Positions 8,767 to 16,565 of a DNA stretch of 64,000 nucleotides are shown here, in pieces. This stretch comes from Massilia rubra (GTDB lineage Bacteria; Pseudomonadota; Gammaproteobacteria; Burkholderiales; Burkholderiaceae_D). A program made the translations under genes and the position numbers. The notes beneath the pieces were generated by a model. That model did not search any database. It was not told the origin of the DNA and worked only from the letters and a program-made list of their open reading frames with translations. Position 1 is the stretch's first letter, and each line of letters starts with the position of its first letter. The stretch covers positions 1 to 64,000 of the forward strand of contig NZ_VUYU01000022.1 in assembly GCF_011682065.1 (NCBI RefSeq), read 5' to 3'.

Positions 8767-9818
8767 TGAAGAAACTGGCTTGTGTACTGGCGCTGTCCGC
8801 CGCCTTCGTGTCGGCCGAGGCGCTGGCTTGGGGCGCCGAGGGGCACCGCGCGGTCGGCGCCATCGCCGAAAAACTGATCAAGGGCAGCAACGCCGAAAAG
8901 CAGGTGGCGGCCTTGCTGCTGCCGGGAGAGAGCCTCGAATCGATCACGGTATGGGCCGACAGCGCCAAGGGCGGCGTCGGCTACACGCCGCCGACCGCCG
9001 AGATGAACGCTTACACGGCGGTCAATCCGCGCCACAGTGAATATCACTACACCGACATCCCGTTCCAGAACGAGCACTATCATGACGGTGCGGTGGGCAC
9101 GGCCGATGTCGACATCGTGCAAACGCTCAAGCAGGCCATCGCCGTCTTGCAGGGCAAGACCGATCCGGCGCTCAATCCCAACAAACTGACCCGACGCCAG
9201 GCCTTGCTGCTGGTGGCGCACATGACCGGCGACATCCACCAGCCGCTGCACGTTGGCGCGGCGTTTGTCGGCAAGGATGGCAAGTTCGTTGTGCCGAAAA
9301 AGCACGAGGATGTCGACAGCCTGAATATCTACGATTCGCGCGGCGGCAACAGCCTGCTGCTCGACGACGACAAGCTCACGTCGCTCAGCGCGAAGCTGAT
9401 CGAGGGCGAAGCCAAGCCCCTGCCGCCGGGTGCGCAGAAGTGGACCACGCGGCCGTTCCACTCGTACTGGGACAGCACCGTGGTCGATTACGCGATGCGC
9501 CGCATCAGCACCAAGACGCCGGAGCAGTTCGCGCAGAAGGTCATCGACGGCAAACCGGTGGTGGCGATGAACACGGGCGATGCGACCAGTTGGCCGTACC
9601 AGTGGGCGGACGACGCGCTGGCCGCGTCCAAGCTGGCGTATTCGGATGTAACGCCGGGTGCGATCGGCAAGCAGACCAACCGCAAAGGCGAGACCTACTA
9701 CACCTTCGGGCTGGAGATGGGATCGAACTACCCGGTGCCGAGTTCCGCGCTGGCCAAAACGCAGCTGATCAAAGGCGGCTACCATCTGGCGTCGCTGCTG
9801 CAAACCATCTGGCCGTAA
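8763..9818 (+). CDS. S1/P1-type zinc nuclease, exported
   Basis: Predicted periplasmic or secreted nuclease that cuts single-stranded DNA and RNA to 5'-mononucleotides. The precursor is 351 residues. The signal peptide ends AEALA directly before Trp23, so processing exposes WGAEGH as the mature N-terminus. In P1-type nucleases the amino group and carbonyl of this Trp bind zinc, with the His of EGH. Other ligands are in HMTGDIHQPLH and in the YTDIPF region. The start overlaps the preceding stop (ATGA). Products feed the nucleotidase encoded two genes upstream. A half copy of a dispersed palindromic repeat follows the stop. Confidence 0.92.
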   Translation: MMKKLACVLALSAAFVSAEALAWGAEGHRAVGAIAEKLIKGSNAEKQVAALLLPGESLESITVWADSAKGGVGYTPPTAEMNAYTAVNPRHSEYHYTDIPFQNEHYHDGAVGTADVDIVQTLKQAIAVLQGKTDPALNPNKLTRRQALLLVAHMTGDIHQPLHVGAAFVGKDGKFVVPKKHEDVDSLNIYDSRGGNSLLLDDDKLTSLSAKLIEGEAKPLPPGAQKWTTRPFHSYWDSTVVDYAMRRISTKTPEQFAQKVIDGKPVVAMNTGDATSWPYQWADDALAASKLAYSDVTPGAIGKQTNRKGETYYTFGLEMGSNYPVPSSALAKTQLIKGGYHLASLLQTIWP

Positions 9819-9829
9819 ATCTTCCCCCA

Positions 9830-9866
9830 CCGTCGTACCCGCGAAGGCGGGTACCCAAGTTCGCAG
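9830..9866 (+). repeat. REP-like dispersed palindrome, single half (copy 1)
   Basis: It contains the core CCGTCGTACCCGCGAAGGCG followed by GGTACCCAAGTTCG, shared with the longer paired copies at 34695, 40755, 54230 and 62563. Here only one arm is present, between the S1/P1 nuclease and the MipA-family gene. Confidence 0.7.
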
Positions 9867-9886
9867 ATCCACCCGTGAGCATCCTC

Positions 9887-10717
9887 ATGAAACCAGCCGC
9901 AATAGTCGCCGTCGTATTCCTGGCCCTCCCCATTGCGGCCCGCGCCGCACCCGCCCAAAGCAAACCGCTCCCCCTGTGGGAAGCCGGCGTCCTCGGCGGC
10001 GTCGCCTCCACCCCAGCCTACCCCGGCGCGGCCGACCGCTCCACGCGCGGCTTGCTGCTGCCGTTCCTGATCTATCGCGGCAAGGTATTTCGCGCCGATC
10101 AATCCGGCATCGGCGCACGCCTGGTCAAGCGCGAAGCTGTGGAACTCGACGTCGGCCTGGCGGCGTCGCTGCCGGCCCGCTCCGACGACGTGGCGGCGCG
10201 CTCCGGCATGCCCAATCTCGGCACCTTGCTCGAATTCGGGCCGCGCCTGAAAGTGCGCATCGCCGAGCCGAGCGCGTCGAGCCGGATCCGCCTCGACATC
10301 CCGCTGCGCGCCGTGATCGAAGCGCGCGCCGGGGTGCGCACGCAGGGCTTCACGTTCGAACCGAAAGTGGTGTACGAGATGCGCAGCGCCGATGGCCTGT
10401 GGACGTTCGATGCCAACGCGGGCGTCGTCATCGGCGACAAGAAGGTGAACCGCTACTTCTACGAAGTGCAGCCCCAGTACGCCACGTCCGCGCGGCCGGC
10501 TTACCGGTCCGCCGCGGGACTGATGCTCACGCGTGTGGGCGCAAGCGCCTCGCGCATGATCAACGAGGATGTGCGCGTGTTCGGCTTTGTGCGCCTTGAA
10601 AGTTACGCGGGCGCTGCCAACGAAGACAGTCCGCTGATGAAGAAGAAGTCCGGCGCCTCGGCTGGCGTGGCGTTTGCATGGACGCTGGGCCGCTCAACGC
10701 GCTTGGCGGGCGACTGA
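9887..10717 (+). CDS. MipA/OmpV family outer-membrane protein
   Basis: A 276-residue outer-membrane beta-barrel candidate. The chosen ATG gives a clean signal peptide (MKPAAIVAVVFLALPIAARA), followed by the family opening LWEAGVLGGVASTPAYPGA. Alternating beta strands include LLLPFLIYRGKVFRAD and FGFVRLESYAGAAN. Family members bridge a murein transglycosylase to a synthase (MipA) or act as porin-like proteins; the specific role is not evident. The GTG four codons upstream is an alternative start. About 230 bases of non-coding sequence follow, AT-richer than its surroundings, leading into the microcin locus. They contain ACTTA-CGT-TAAGT near 10829 and no gene. Confidence 0.85.
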   Translation: MKPAAIVAVVFLALPIAARAAPAQSKPLPLWEAGVLGGVASTPAYPGAADRSTRGLLLPFLIYRGKVFRADQSGIGARLVKREAVELDVGLAASLPARSDDVAARSGMPNLGTLLEFGPRLKVRIAEPSASSRIRLDIPLRAVIEARAGVRTQGFTFEPKVVYEMRSADGLWTFDANAGVVIGDKKVNRYFYEVQPQYATSARPAYRSAAGLMLTRVGASASRMINEDVRVFGFVRLESYAGAANEDSPLMKKKSGASAGVAFAWTLGRSTRLAGD

Positions 10718-10948
10718 TCCGCTTTGCAAGCGCAGCCACTCATCAGGGCAGCGCGATAAGCGCACGATCTTGTGCGTGTGGTTTTGTTTTACCGCAAGCT
10801 GAATTGCAATAAGCTAATGTCGGGAAAACTTACGTTAAGTCATTAGATGACGCTGCATGTTCGATAGCCTGTAAGACTCCGTTTCTTCACGCAAACCGCG
10901 TCGCTGCAAGGCGATGCGCGCTGCCCATCGTGAAATGAGACTTGTCCA

Positions 10949-12334
10949 ATGTCGAACATTTGTCAGAACACGCTCAATACCGCCTCGCCGGATGTAAGGC
11001 AGGCCGCCCCTCCCGAATATCAATCGGCAGTCAACGATACATTCTTCCGCAAAGAAGTGGCACAAGCGCATTCCGATCAATGGATGGGTACCATTCGGCT
11101 CGCCCAGCCCATGTCGGTCAGAATCGTGGCGGGTTTTGCCATGGTCATTGCGCTGTGCGTCCTCGCCTACATTTTCTTCGGCACCGTGACCAGAAAGGCG
11201 CGGGTGACTGGCATGACTTTGCCTGCCGGAGGAAGCTTGACGATCTCCGCGATGAACCCGGGAATTCTGACCCGTAGCTTCGTGACCGAAGGTCAAGCTG
11301 TGATCGCCGGGCAGCCGCTGTTCGAGGTGGCGACGGAACGCCAGGGAAGCAGCGGAGAAATTTCCATGCTGGTGGCTCAACAGTTAACAATCCAGAAAAA
11401 CACCTTGGCCTCCGAACGCCGCACCCGCGTCGCGCAGCATCGCGACAAGGCGAGTGCAATCGATGAACGCCTGGTGAATGTCAATGCGGAGACGCTGGAA
11501 CTCGATCAGGAAATTGCGCTAGCGCAGCGGCGCCTCGACCTCGCAAAGTCGAGCTTGGTCAAGTACGAAACCCTGCAAGGCAGCGGCTTTGTTTCAGCTG
11601 CGCAGACGCAGCAAAAGCAGGAAGAACTGATCGATCTTGGTGCAAGGATGAGTACGCTCACAAGGGCAAAGCTGCAACTCCAAGCCACCAAGCTGAACCT
11701 GGCTGCCGAACGTACCGCCAGCGTGGGCGAGCTGGATAATACGATGAGTCAATTGCAGCGCTCAGAGGCTATCGTCGACAAGGATATAGCCGAAAACCAC
11801 AGCCGGAGAACCAGTCTGATACTCGCACCGCAGGCAGGCGTTGTGGCGACGATTACTTACCGTTCCGGGCAAGCGGTCGCGGCGGCTCAGTCTCTTGCGG
11901 TGTTGATACCTCAGGCGAGCAGCAAGCAAAACATGGAACCTTTGGAGGTGCAACTTTACGCGCCCAGCCGGATGATGGGCTTTGTCGCTACCGGCCAAAC
12001 GGTCTTGATTCGTTATCAGGCCTATCCCTATCAGAAATTCGGCCTGCATCGGGGGCGCATTGTCGATATCAGCAAGGCGCCGTTTGCGCCAAACGATCTT
12101 CCCCCTCACTTGGCCAGCACGATATTAAGCAATGCCCTGCAGAGCATGCCGGGTGTAAACAGCAACGAGGCCTTGTTCCGAATCAAAGTGCAGTTGTCGC
12201 GCCAGAGCATCGATGTCTATGGCGTAGCGCAGCCACTGCCTGCCGGGATGACGCTGGATGCCGATATCGTCCAGGACCGGCGACGCATCTGGGAATGGAT
12301 CGCGGCCCCGTTGCTGGCTGCGACGCAGCGCTGA
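10949..12334 (+). CDS. HlyD/CvaA-type membrane fusion protein of the microcin exporter
   Basis: Periplasmic adaptor that joins the inner-membrane exporter to a TolC-type channel. The 461-residue protein has one N-terminal membrane anchor (about 60-82, MVIALCVLAYIFFGTV). A first lipoyl half follows (about 90-135), then a long coiled-coil hairpin with LDQEIALAQRRLDLAKSSLV and NTMSQLQRSEAIVDKDIAEN. A second lipoyl half (APQAGVVATITYRSGQAV) and a beta-barrel region come last. The short cytoplasmic N-terminus and overall layout match the adaptors of double-glycine peptide exporters. The C39 exporter gene starts 20 bases downstream. Base composition is visibly less GC-rich than the flanks, consistent with transfer. 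No strong Shine-Dalgarno is seen at the ATG. Confidence 0.9.
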   Translation: MSNICQNTLNTASPDVRQAAPPEYQSAVNDTFFRKEVAQAHSDQWMGTIRLAQPMSVRIVAGFAMVIALCVLAYIFFGTVTRKARVTGMTLPAGGSLTISAMNPGILTRSFVTEGQAVIAGQPLFEVATERQGSSGEISMLVAQQLTIQKNTLASERRTRVAQHRDKASAIDERLVNVNAETLELDQEIALAQRRLDLAKSSLVKYETLQGSGFVSAAQTQQKQEELIDLGARMSTLTRAKLQLQATKLNLAAERTASVGELDNTMSQLQRSEAIVDKDIAENHSRRTSLILAPQAGVVATITYRSGQAVAAAQSLAVLIPQASSKQNMEPLEVQLYAPSRMMGFVATGQTVLIRYQAYPYQKFGLHRGRIVDISKAPFAPNDLPPHLASTILSNALQSMPGVNSNEALFRIKVQLSRQSIDVYGVAQPLPAGMTLDADIVQDRRRIWEWIAAPLLAATQR

Positions 12335-12354
12335 GTCAATCTGAGGAGGCGGTG

Positions 12355-14451
12355 ATGAAAACCATTCTGCAGACCGAATCGAGCGAATGCGGCCTTGCGT
12401 GTCTCGCCATGGTGGCAAGCCACTTCGGCAGTCATATGGACCTTGCGGATTTACGAAGGCGTTTTTCGATCAGCCTCAAGGGCGCAAGCCTGGCTCAATT
12501 GATGCGTCACGCCGGCTCGATGCATTTGGCCCCGCGGCCTTTAAAACTGGCGCTGGAAGAGTTGGGTGCCTTGAAGTGCCCTTGCATCTTGCACTGGAAC
12601 CTGAATCATTTTGTCGTACTTAAAAAGATCAAGCGCAGCTTGCGCGGCATGACGACTGTGGTTATTCTCGATCCCGCTGTTGGCGAACGTGTTCTGACGA
12701 TGGCTGAGGTGTCGGATCATTTCACCGGTGTCGCACTGGAACTTGTGCCGACGGCGCAATTTGAGCAGAAGGACGCCACCCGCAAGATGTCGATCAAGCA
12801 GTTGACCGGGCCGGTCGTGGGATTGCGCCGGGCCTTATTGCAAGTGTTTGCGCTGGCACTTGCGTTGGAAGTGTTTGCGCTTGTATCGCCGCTGTTCAAT
12901 CAATATGTGATCGATGAGGTGATCGTCAGCGGCGATCATCAACTGCTGCAGATTTTGGTTGTCGGCTTTGCTCTCTTGCTGGTCACGCAGACGCTGATTG
13001 GTATCGCGCGCAGCCTGGTGCTCATGAGATGGAGCATCGACGTTGGCCTGCAATGGTCGGCCCGTGTCTTCTCGCATCTGGTCAGTCTGCCGACAGTGTT
13101 TTTTGAAAAACGTCACTTGGGCGACGTGCTCTCTCGTTTTGGCAGTATCGCCGCGATCCAGCAAACGTTAACCAGTGTCTTTGTGGAAAGCGCACTCGAT
13201 GGTTTGATGGCGTTGCTGGCCGTGGGGATGATGCTGATGTACAGCGCTGAGCTCACGCTGATCGTCGCCATCAGCGTCGCTCTGTACGCCGCATTGAGGT
13301 GGATTTTTTACCAGCCGCTCAGGATCGCATCGCAGGAACGCCTGATCCTCGCGGCAAAGGAAAATACGCATTTTGTGGAAACCGTACGCGCCATCGTTCC
13401 CCTCAAATTGTTCGGGCGGGAGACCGAGCGCAAGGCGCGCTGGCAAAACCTCAAACAGGATGTCGTCAATCGTGACGCCAGAACCGAAAAACTCATCATC
13501 CTGATCAAGGCGGGGAACAGCACAATCATCGGCTTGCAAAGTCTCATCGTTTTCTACATTGGGGCAGGGCTGGTGCTGCGAAATGCGCTGACGGTGGGTA
13601 TGCTGATGGCATTCATCAGTTACGCGACGACATTCGCAGGCCGTATGGTCAGCCTCGTGGATATGTTGATCAACCTGAAGATGCTTGGGCTGCACGCCGA
13701 ACGTCTGTCCGATATCGTTCTTGAGCCGGCGGAGCCCACGACCATGTCGGAAAGCGACCTAAGCCGCATTTCTCCCAGCATCACCCTGCGCGATGTGAAG
13801 TTTCGCTATGCGGACGGCGAACCTTGGATTCTGGATGGGGTGAATCTGCACATCCCGGCAGGGCAGAACGTGGCGCTCGTCGGTCCCAGCGGATGTGGCA
13901 AGACGACAATGTGCAAGATCCTTCTCGGACTGCTTGCGCCCACCGAAGGGGAGGTGATGATCGATGGAATCCCGATTCAGCAGCTTGGTTTGCAGGCCTA
14001 TCGACAACTCGTCGGCACAGTCATGCAAGATGATGTTCTCCTGGCAGGTTCCATCATCGACAACATCAGTTTTTTCGACAGCAGATGTGAATACGCGGAT
14101 GTCGAGCGGTGCGCCCGTATGGCGGCTGTACACGAGGAAATCGCTTCCATGCCGATGGGGTATCAGACGCTCGTTGGCGATATGGGGAGCAGTTTGTCCG
14201 GGGGGCAGAAACAGCGCATTCTCCTGGCACGCGCGTTATACAAATCTCCCAAAGTCCTGGCCTTGGATGAAGCGACCAGTCATCTCGATATTCAAAATGA
14301 ACAGCTCGTCAATGCAGCGCTGAGTGCAATGGCACTGACGCGCATCATGGTGGCGCACCGCCCGGAAACGATCAACTCTGCGGATCGGGTTGTTGGCTTA
14401 AATGCTGGTAAGGCATCGGATTTGCGAACAGTTAATTCCTCATTCTTATAA
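12355..14451 (+). CDS. C39 peptidase-containing ABC exporter (bacteriocin processing and export, CvaB-type)
   Basis: Cleaves the double-glycine leader and exports the mature peptide. The ATG after GAGGAGGC gives a 698-residue protein. The N-terminal C39 domain (1-130) has catalytic Cys12 in SSECGLACLAMV, His85 in NHFVVL and Asp106 in ILDPAVG. Six membrane spans follow (about 160-440). The C-terminal ATPase has Walker A GPSGCGKTT (from residue 510), signature LSGGQKQR and Walker B VLALDEATSHLD. Earlier in-frame starts would overlap the fusion-protein gene and disrupt the C39 N-terminus, so they were not used. Length and domain order are standard for CvaB/LagD exporters with active peptidase. 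The substrate is most likely the product of the small gene 238 bases downstream. Confidence 0.95.
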   Translation: MKTILQTESSECGLACLAMVASHFGSHMDLADLRRRFSISLKGASLAQLMRHAGSMHLAPRPLKLALEELGALKCPCILHWNLNHFVVLKKIKRSLRGMTTVVILDPAVGERVLTMAEVSDHFTGVALELVPTAQFEQKDATRKMSIKQLTGPVVGLRRALLQVFALALALEVFALVSPLFNQYVIDEVIVSGDHQLLQILVVGFALLLVTQTLIGIARSLVLMRWSIDVGLQWSARVFSHLVSLPTVFFEKRHLGDVLSRFGSIAAIQQTLTSVFVESALDGLMALLAVGMMLMYSAELTLIVAISVALYAALRWIFYQPLRIASQERLILAAKENTHFVETVRAIVPLKLFGRETERKARWQNLKQDVVNRDARTEKLIILIKAGNSTIIGLQSLIVFYIGAGLVLRNALTVGMLMAFISYATTFAGRMVSLVDMLINLKMLGLHAERLSDIVLEPAEPTTMSESDLSRISPSITLRDVKFRYADGEPWILDGVNLHIPAGQNVALVGPSGCGKTTMCKILLGLLAPTEGEVMIDGIPIQQLGLQAYRQLVGTVMQDDVLLAGSIIDNISFFDSRCEYADVERCARMAAVHEEIASMPMGYQTLVGDMGSSLSGGQKQRILLARALYKSPKVLALDEATSHLDIQNEQLVNAALSAMALTRIMVAHRPETINSADRVVGLNAGKASDLRTVNSSFL

Positions 14452-14689
14452 CTCAGGAAAACTGCGGTTTTTGGTAACCATTCAGCCATTACGCGACTGA
14501 TAAGATAGAAATTTCATCGTGACTCAGGCCGAACAATCAAAAAAATTAGATAAGAAAAAGATGTTGATTGTAGAAAGTCAACGATCGATACGGGAGGGGA
14601 ACTGAAATCGGTTTGAACAGCCTTTATTGATAAGTCTGCTAGCCCACCGTAAGTAGCGAGCGGTGCGTATTGTACTTAAAGGAGAAAGT

Positions 14690-14914
14690 ATGAGAGCCCT
14701 GACAACCAGTGAAGTTGATCATGTATCTGGCGGAGACATTTCCAAAGCAGTAGTCACAGCAGGCACGACAGTAGGCTCAGCGCAGATTGGTGCGTTTCTT
14801 GGCGGTGCACGACTAGGGGCAATGTTCGGTTCCGCAGCCGGCCCTATAGGTGCAGTTATAGGCGCCATGGTTGGTGGTGGAGTGACTTACGCATATCTTC
14901 GAACAAAAAATTAG
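14690..14914 (+). CDS. Class II microcin-like bacteriocin precursor (double-glycine leader)
   Basis: A 74-residue peptide with a textbook leader, MRALTTSEVDHVSGG, matching the colicin V-type pattern MRxLTxxExDxVSGG. Cleavage after Gly15 by the C39 exporter upstream would release a 59-residue core starting DISKAVV. The core is rich in Gly and Ala, has no Cys, and carries six GxxxG motifs (GTTVG, GAFLG, GARLG, GSAAG, GAVIG, GAMVG) in a long hydrophobic helix. This architecture is typical of membrane-inserting unmodified bacteriocins. The tail is YAYLRTKN. AAGGAG sits five bases before the ATG, which decides against the GTG nine codons upstream. Target range is unknown. A single peptide is present; no partner was found nearby. 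Confidence 0.88.
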   Translation: MRALTTSEVDHVSGGDISKAVVTAGTTVGSAQIGAFLGGARLGAMFGSAAGPIGAVIGAMVGGGVTYAYLRTKN

Positions 14915-14983
14915 GGTTTGCTCGGAACTGAACGTGTTGAGAGTTGCATAACGTTTGCCGCGTAATAACTGTAAATATTATTG

Positions 14984-15028
14984 CCGGAAAAATTTTCCGG
15001 GCGGCGGCAATTTGAAATCGCCCCGCCC
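14984..15028 (+). promoter_or_regulatory. Inverted repeats between microcin and candidate immunity gene
   Basis: The near-perfect palindrome CCGGAAAAATTTTCCGG (14984-15000) overlaps a second stem, GGGCGG (14999-15004) with CCGCCC (15023-15028). TTGCCG/CGGCAA flanks enclose the first. The two stems are mutually exclusive in part. This could partially terminate transcription after the microcin gene or set the ratio of microcin to immunity protein. No long T-run follows, so it is not a classic terminator. Confidence 0.45.
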
Positions 15029-15063
15029 GGGTTTACTTAAATTTTTCAATATTGGGGGATTAA

Positions 15064-15549
15064 ATGTCGCCTAACGAAAAAACCAGCCGCAATATTTCGA
15101 CAATTTCCTATCCTCAGCCGCCCTGGCGCTATATGCTGGTTTTTCAGTCATGGTCCCAGTTGAGCTCATGGCTAATCATTGTTTTGTTAACGACTCTGTT
15201 GATGTATGGTTTTTTTGGGGGGCTTAAGGAGTCATTACCAGTTGAGGGACTCTTGCTTGGTGTCGCACTGGGTTCACTAGTGTCCGTCTTTATGGTTGTG
15301 CCCGCACGATTTAGAGTGGACGCTAACACTATGAACTCTATTGTAATCTTGTATAGGGTCATTGAAGGTATGCACTATGTTGAAAGCCATCGGACACCCG
15401 ATTCCATTGTCTATCGCCAGAAACTGCCTAGGTTTCTTCGCTGGAGAGAGGGGGAAGTAGTGGTTCGTCCAACCCCCGGGGTTATCGTTATAGACGGCCC
15501 GCGTGCCATTCTAGGCAGGGTGAGAGAGAAGTTAATGAAGGAGACTTAA
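15064..15549 (+). CDS. Small membrane protein, candidate microcin immunity protein
   Basis: No family is recognised with confidence. The 161-residue protein has a soluble N-terminus with PPWRYMLVFQSWSQ, two adjacent membrane spans (about 38-56, LIIVLLTTLLMYGFFGG, and 62-83, LLLGVALGSLVSVFMVVPA), then a basic cytoplasmic domain of about 75 residues with a strand-rich PH-like look (FLRWREGEVVVRPTPGVIVI). It lies directly downstream of the microcin gene on the same strand, at similarly low GC. That is where immunity genes sit, and two-span membrane proteins are common as immunity proteins for membrane-acting microcins. It is larger than the ColV immunity protein. Immunity is inference. GGGGGA precedes the ATG. 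Confidence 0.6.
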   Translation: MSPNEKTSRNISTISYPQPPWRYMLVFQSWSQLSSWLIIVLLTTLLMYGFFGGLKESLPVEGLLLGVALGSLVSVFMVVPARFRVDANTMNSIVILYRVIEGMHYVESHRTPDSIVYRQKLPRFLRWREGEVVVRPTPGVIVIDGPRAILGRVREKLMKET

Positions 15550-15673
15550 GAACCGAGAATGACCTCTGACTTCCGAAGCTTGCGTTACTTCCTCCCTTTA
15601 TCGCAGGCGCTTTACTTGAGAATTTTTATCCGAATCAATAACGAAACGCCATCAGTCCCTGTCCTGCGAGTGC

Positions 15674-16564
15674 TCATTTTTTGAGCGGGTTAATGCCTCT
15701 GAGGTGCTGCGCCATGAATTGGCCGATGCGCGCCTCATACTCGTACTTCGCCAGCCCATGGAAGTCGGTGTGCGCCGCTCCGGGCACGATCCACAGCTGC
15801 TTCGGTCCCGGCACGGCGGCGTAGATGCGGCGTGTCTCGGCTTCGCTGGTATGGCGGTCGAACTCTCCGCCCACCACGAGGGTAGGGCAGGCCAGCGCGC
15901 CGACGGCGTCGATCGGCCGTAGCTGCTCCAGGGTCAGGTCCAGCCGCAGCGGCACCTGCCATAGCAACAGCGGCGCCAGCGCACCACCCGCGCCGCCCAT
16001 ATACAGGCGCAGCCGGTTTTCGATCGCTTCTTCAATGGTCGGATACATCGCCTCGATCACCAGCGCATCGATGGCGCGACCGGGTTTCGACAGCACCAGC
16101 GCGGCCGCGCCGAGCGACATGCCGATGACGCCGATCCGCTCTCCCGGCTGTTCGCGCCTGAGGTACCCCAGCGCCGCGCGCACCCCCTCGGCCTCGCGCA
16201 CGCCGAAACTGATGCGCTCACCGGCGCTTTCGCCATGCGCCTGCTGGTCGATCAGCAGCACGCCGTAGCCCAGACGAGAGAGAAAACGGGCCCGGTCCAG
16301 CATCTGCAGGCGGTTGCCGCGCACGCCGTGCAGCAGCAGGACCGTGCCGGCACCGGGCATGCCGCGCACCATCCAGCCGCGCACAGGACCGGCGGCGCTG
16401 GGAATGGTAACCGAGGAAGCAGGGAAGTCGGGCGGCGCGGCGCCGATCTGGCGCCGCGCGGGAGAACTGAGGTATTCGCCAGCGCCGAACAGCGCCCCGA
16501 ATCCCAGTGAGAGCAGACAGGCGAAGGCGGCCAGGCTGCGCTTCGCCATGCGCCTTGTCAGCAC
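15674..16564 (-). CDS. Alpha/beta hydrolase, membrane-anchored or exported
   Basis: A 296-residue serine hydrolase. The N-terminal hydrophobic stretch (about 9-29) is a signal anchor or signal peptide. The core shows oxyanion-region LLLHGVRGN, nucleophile Ser150 in GMSLGA, Asp236 in GGEFDRHT and His265 in PGAAHTDFH, so the triad is complete. It resembles the YqkD/BAAT-like group of esterases and acylaminoacyl-type hydrolases of unknown substrate. It ends one base before the preceding ABC permease stop region on the same strand and could be the last member... it is transcribed leftwards after the permease genes, so it may belong to their operon. The 124 bases between it and the convergent microcin locus hold only a weak GCTCA/TGAGC stem. 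Confidence 0.8.
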   Translation of the reverse strand: MLTRRMAKRSLAAFACLLSLGFGALFGAGEYLSSPARRQIGAAPPDFPASSVTIPSAAGPVRGWMVRGMPGAGTVLLLHGVRGNRLQMLDRARFLSRLGYGVLLIDQQAHGESAGERISFGVREAEGVRAALGYLRREQPGERIGVIGMSLGAAALVLSKPGRAIDALVIEAMYPTIEEAIENRLRLYMGGAGGALAPLLLWQVPLRLDLTLEQLRPIDAVGALACPTLVVGGEFDRHTSEAETRRIYAAVPGPKQLWIVPGAAHTDFHGLAKYEYEARIGQFMAQHLRGINPLKK

Positions 16565-16565
16565 A

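Noticed and set aside
14519-14605. 28-codon frame (GTG start) between exporter and microcin gene as a second peptide
   Set aside because: No Shine-Dalgarno, no double-glycine leader, lysine-rich sequence unlike a bacteriocin.
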